Assembly: GCA_963815135.1 (NCBI GenBank)
Contig: CAWFFO010000006.1
Coordinates: forward strand, 434,001 to 498,000
DNA: 64,000 nucleotides
Origin: CAIWTU01 sp963815135
GTDB taxonomy: Bacteria > Desulfobacterota > Desulfuromonadia > Geobacterales > Geobacteraceae
Direction: 5' to 3'
The notes under the pieces are model-generated. The model was not told where the DNA came from. It saw nothing but the letters and a program-made list of their open reading frames with translations, and made no database searches. This document shows, in pieces, positions 61,108 through 64,000 of this stretch. The translations under genes and the position numbers were made by a program. Each line of letters begins with the position of its first letter. Within the stretch, counting starts at the first letter, position 1.

Positions 61108-64000
61108 GTGAAAAGAAAATTCAAAAAAATAATGGCGGCCAACCGTGGCGAGATTGCCATCCGTATCTTCCGCGCCTGTGCCGAACTGGGAATCAATACT
61201 GTTGCCATTTATTCGGAAGAAGACAAGCTGTCCCTGCACCGTTACAAGGCGGACGAGGCCTATCTGATCGGCAAGGGAAAAGGCCCGATTGATGCCTATC
61301 TCGGGATAGACGAGATCATCGCCCTGGCGAAAAAGGCAGATGTGGATGCCATCCATCCCGGCTACGGATTCCTGTCGGAGAACTCCGAATTTGCCGAGAA
61401 GTGCGAAGCCGCCGGCATAGTCTTCATCGGTCCGACCGCGGAGATGCAGCGGGCGCTGGGAGACAAGGTCGCCGCCCGCAAGGTGGCCATGGAGGCCGGA
61501 GTGCCTGTGGTTCCCGGCACCGAGGAACCCATTGAGAAGGAAGAGGAGGCCCTCAAGTTTGCCAAAGATTACGGTTATCCGATCATTGTCAAAGCGGCCG
61601 CCGGCGGCGGCGGGCGCGGCATGCGCGTGGCGCGCAACCGGAAGGAACTTCTGGAAGGGCTCGCCAGCGCCAGCAGCGAGGCAAAGGCTGCCTTCGGCAA
61701 TGCTGCGGTCTTTCTGGAGCGATACATCGAAAACCCCAAGCATATCGAAGTGCAGATCATTGGGGACAATTACGGCAATCTGGTCCACTTCTACGAGCGG
61801 GACTGTTCCATTCAGCGCCGTCACCAGAAGGTGGTTGAGTTCGCTCCTTCGCTCTGCCTGACTCCGGACAACCAGGGAGGAAGCTCTGTGCCGAGGCGCA
61901 TGAAGATCGCCAGTCAGGTAAAATACCGCAATGCCGGCACCGTCGAGTTCCTCGTGGACGGCGAGGGGAAATTCTATTTCATCGAGATGAACCCCCGCAT
62001 CCAGGTCGAGCATACCGTCACCGAGATGATCACCGGCCGCAACCTGGTCCAGAACCAGATCCTCGTGGCCGCAGGGATACGAACTTTCCGATCCGGAAAT
62101 CAACATCCCTGACCAGAGCGGCCATCGACATGCGGGGCTATGCGATTCAGTGCCGGATCACCACCGAGGACCCGACCAATAACTTCGCCCCTGATTTCGG
62201 TACGCTACAACCACCTATCGGTCGGCGCCGGCTTCGGGGTGCGGCTCGATGCCGGCAACGCCTCTACCGGCGCGCATATCACCCCCCATTACGATTCGCT
62301 GCTGGTGAAGGTGAGCGCTCTGGGGACTGACATTCGCAGGGGCGGCAAAGACCATGAACCGCTCCCTCCAGGAGTTCCGCATCCGCGGGGTGAAGACCAA
62401 TATCGGCTTTCTGGAAAATGTCATCACCCATCCGGTCTTTCTCGCGCGGCAAGTGCGATACTTCGTTCATCGACAAGCATCCGGAACTGATGAAGATGCG
62501 GGAAAAGAAGGACCGGGCCACCAAAGTCCTCAATTTCATCGGAGATGTGATAGTCAACGGGTCTCCGGGCATCAGCCAGGCCGCTCAAATCGGCAGAGCT
62601 GATGGAGGCCGGGTACCCGAAATCGACTATACCAGCCGCGCCGCGCCGTACGGGACCCGCGATCATGTTCATGAGGCTGAAGGGGCCGAAGGGCTCGGCA
62701 AATGGATTCTGGAACAGAAGCGGCTTCTGCTCACCGACACCACCATGCGCGATGCCCACCAGTCGCTACCTGGCCACCCGGGTCCGGACCTATGACCTGC
62801 TGGAAATCGCCGAACCGACCTCCTATCTCGGCGTCGGACTCTTCTCCCTGGAGATGTGGGGGGGAGCCACCTTCGATGTCTCCATGCGTTTTCTGCAAGG
62901 AAGACCCGTGGGAGCGGCTGCACAAGCTTTCGGAGGCGATCCCCAATATTCTCTTCCAGATGCTGCTGCGCGGTTCCAATGCCGTCGGGCTACACCAACT
63001 ATCCTGACAATGTGGTGCAGACGCTTCGTCGAGGAAGCCGCGCAATCGGGCATCGACGTCTTCCGGGTTTTCGATTCCCTCAACTGGACCAAGGGGATGA
63101 CGGTGGCCATGGATGCGGTGCGGAAGACCGGCAAGATCTGCGAGGCGGCCATCTGCTATACCGGCGACATCACCGATCCGAAACGGGACAAGTATCCCCT
63201 CGAATATTACGTCAACCTGGCAAAAGAACTTGAGAAGATGGGCGCCCATATCCTCGCCATCAAGGATATGGCCGGCCTCCTCAAGCCCTTGGCCGCCTAC
63301 AAGCTGGTCAAGGCGCTCAAGGAGGAGATCGGCATTCCGGTCCATCTCCATACCCACGATACTTCCGGCAACGGCGAGCGCCATGCTGCTCATGGCCTGT
63401 CAGGCCGGAGTCGATATCGTTGACGCGGCACTTTCGTCCATATCGGGTCTGACCGCCCAGCCGAACCTGAACGCTCTGGTTGCCGCGCTGAAGGGCAGCG
63501 AATGGGACCCGAGGCTCAATGCAGACGGTCTGCAGAAGCTGGCCAACTACTGGGAGACGGTGCGCGACTATTACGCGCCCTTCGAGTCGGGGCTGAAAAG
63601 CGGCACCGCCGAGGTCTATCATCACGAGATCCCCGGCGGCCAGTACTCCAACTACAAGCCGCAGGTCGCCGGTCTCGGGCTGCTGGACCGCTGGGAAGAG
63701 TGCAAGGAGATGTACCACAAGGTGAATGTCCTCTTCGGCGATATCGTCAAGGTGACGCCGTCTTCCAAGGTCGTCGGCGACATGGCCATGTTCCTGGTCA
63801 AGAACAATCTGGATGTGGACGACGTGTTCACCAAGGGGTGATGAACTGACTTTCCCCGAGTCGGTGGTCGGATTCTTCAAGGGGATGATCGGCCAGCCGT
63901 ACCAGGGATTCCCCGAGAAGCTGCAGAACATCATTCTGAAGGGGGAACAGCCGATCACCTGCCGTCCCGGCGAACTGCTGGAACCGGTCGACTTCCAAGA
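61108..64000 (+). pseudogene. pyc: Pyruvate carboxylase, frameshifted and cut by the window end
   Basis: The GTG start at 61108 opens MKRKFKKIMAANRGEIA. The biotin carboxylase half is readable: ATP-grasp KAAAGGGGRGMRVA, ERDCSIQRRHQK, FIEMNPRIQVEHT. The carboxyltransferase half includes DTTMRDAHQSLL, FDVSMRFL, RGSNAVGYTNYPDN, HTHDTSGNG and the C-terminal PYC region. At least a dozen single-base changes, mostly insertions, break the frame from about 61880 on, yet no motif is lost. The enzyme makes oxaloacetate from pyruvate and needs biotin. The biotinyl domain lies beyond the window. I regard the frameshifts as probable sequencing errors. Confidence 0.88.

Noticed and set aside
61039..62106. 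Long minus-strand open frame opposite pyruvate carboxylase
   Set aside because: It mirrors the GC-rich coding frame of pyc and shows no domain. It is a shadow.
61108..64000. Pyruvate carboxylase as a naturally decayed pseudogene
   Set aside because: Only single-base indels, mostly insertions, are seen; catalytic motifs are intact between them. Error is more likely, although the reading frame is broken in the given sequence.

Overview
The window most resembles a chromosome segment from the Geobacterales (Geobacter/Pelobacter-type Desulfuromonadota); the species cannot be fixed from sequence alone. The evidence is a long eukaryote-like citrate synthase (33174-34532), a multiheme cytochrome/FeS/NrfD quinol oxidoreductase module, a dense set of two-component and PAS proteins, a tiny SAP-domain protein, and the neighbourhood pst-pho / acyl-CoA ligase / gltA / ndk / rlmN / mtnP / coaBC. 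No rRNA, tRNA or CRISPR array was seen.

Layout. 1-4.6 kb: 3' end of an RND efflux pump, a membrane metallophosphoesterase, a small SAP protein and a DUF3108 protein. 4.6-9.1 kb: a PmtA/UbiE-like methyltransferase, biotin genes bioF-bioH-bioC and a PgsA-like phosphatidyltransferase. 9.1-13.7 kb: an OmpW-like protein behind a long structured leader, a decayed IS110-family transposase, a phosphate-selective porin, and two gene remnants. 13.8-29.7 kb: the phosphate region, with an adenosine-specific kinase and YjbQ, then phoU-pstB-pstA-pstC-pstS, psiE, phoR and phoB, mostly on the minus strand. A quinol:cytochrome oxidoreductase module and a possible small transcript lie between phoR and phoB. 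Pho boxes of one common design (7-bp repeats 4 bp apart) precede pstS, psiE and phoB, and probably the porin.

30-41 kb: acyl-CoA ligase, M24 peptidase, citrate synthase, AMMECR1 protein, small lipoprotein, ndk, rlmN, mtnP, PfkB kinase, TPR lipoprotein and a frameshifted RodZ-like gene. 41-54 kb: receiver proteins and a receiver-kinase, a universal stress protein, an FAD oxidoreductase, a YhaM-like nuclease, an MBL hydrolase, coaBC, a phospholipase C-like protein, family-4 UDG, an NtrC-type regulator, and an NfeD/slipin pair. 54-59 kb: a minus-strand signalling operon (PAS kinase, small protein, receiver-PAS, receiver-HD-GYP). 59.5-64 kb: a parvulin foldase and pyruvate carboxylase running off the end.

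Genes working together: biotin made with BioC/BioH/BioF is the cofactor of pyruvate carboxylase, which supplies oxaloacetate to citrate synthase. PhoR/PhoB, PstSCAB-PhoU, PsiE and probably the porin form one phosphate-starvation regulon.

Quality warning: two GC-richer zones (about 24.05-26.5 kb and 61.9-64 kb) carry many single-base indels in otherwise well-conserved genes. This looks more like sequencing or assembly error than natural gene decay.
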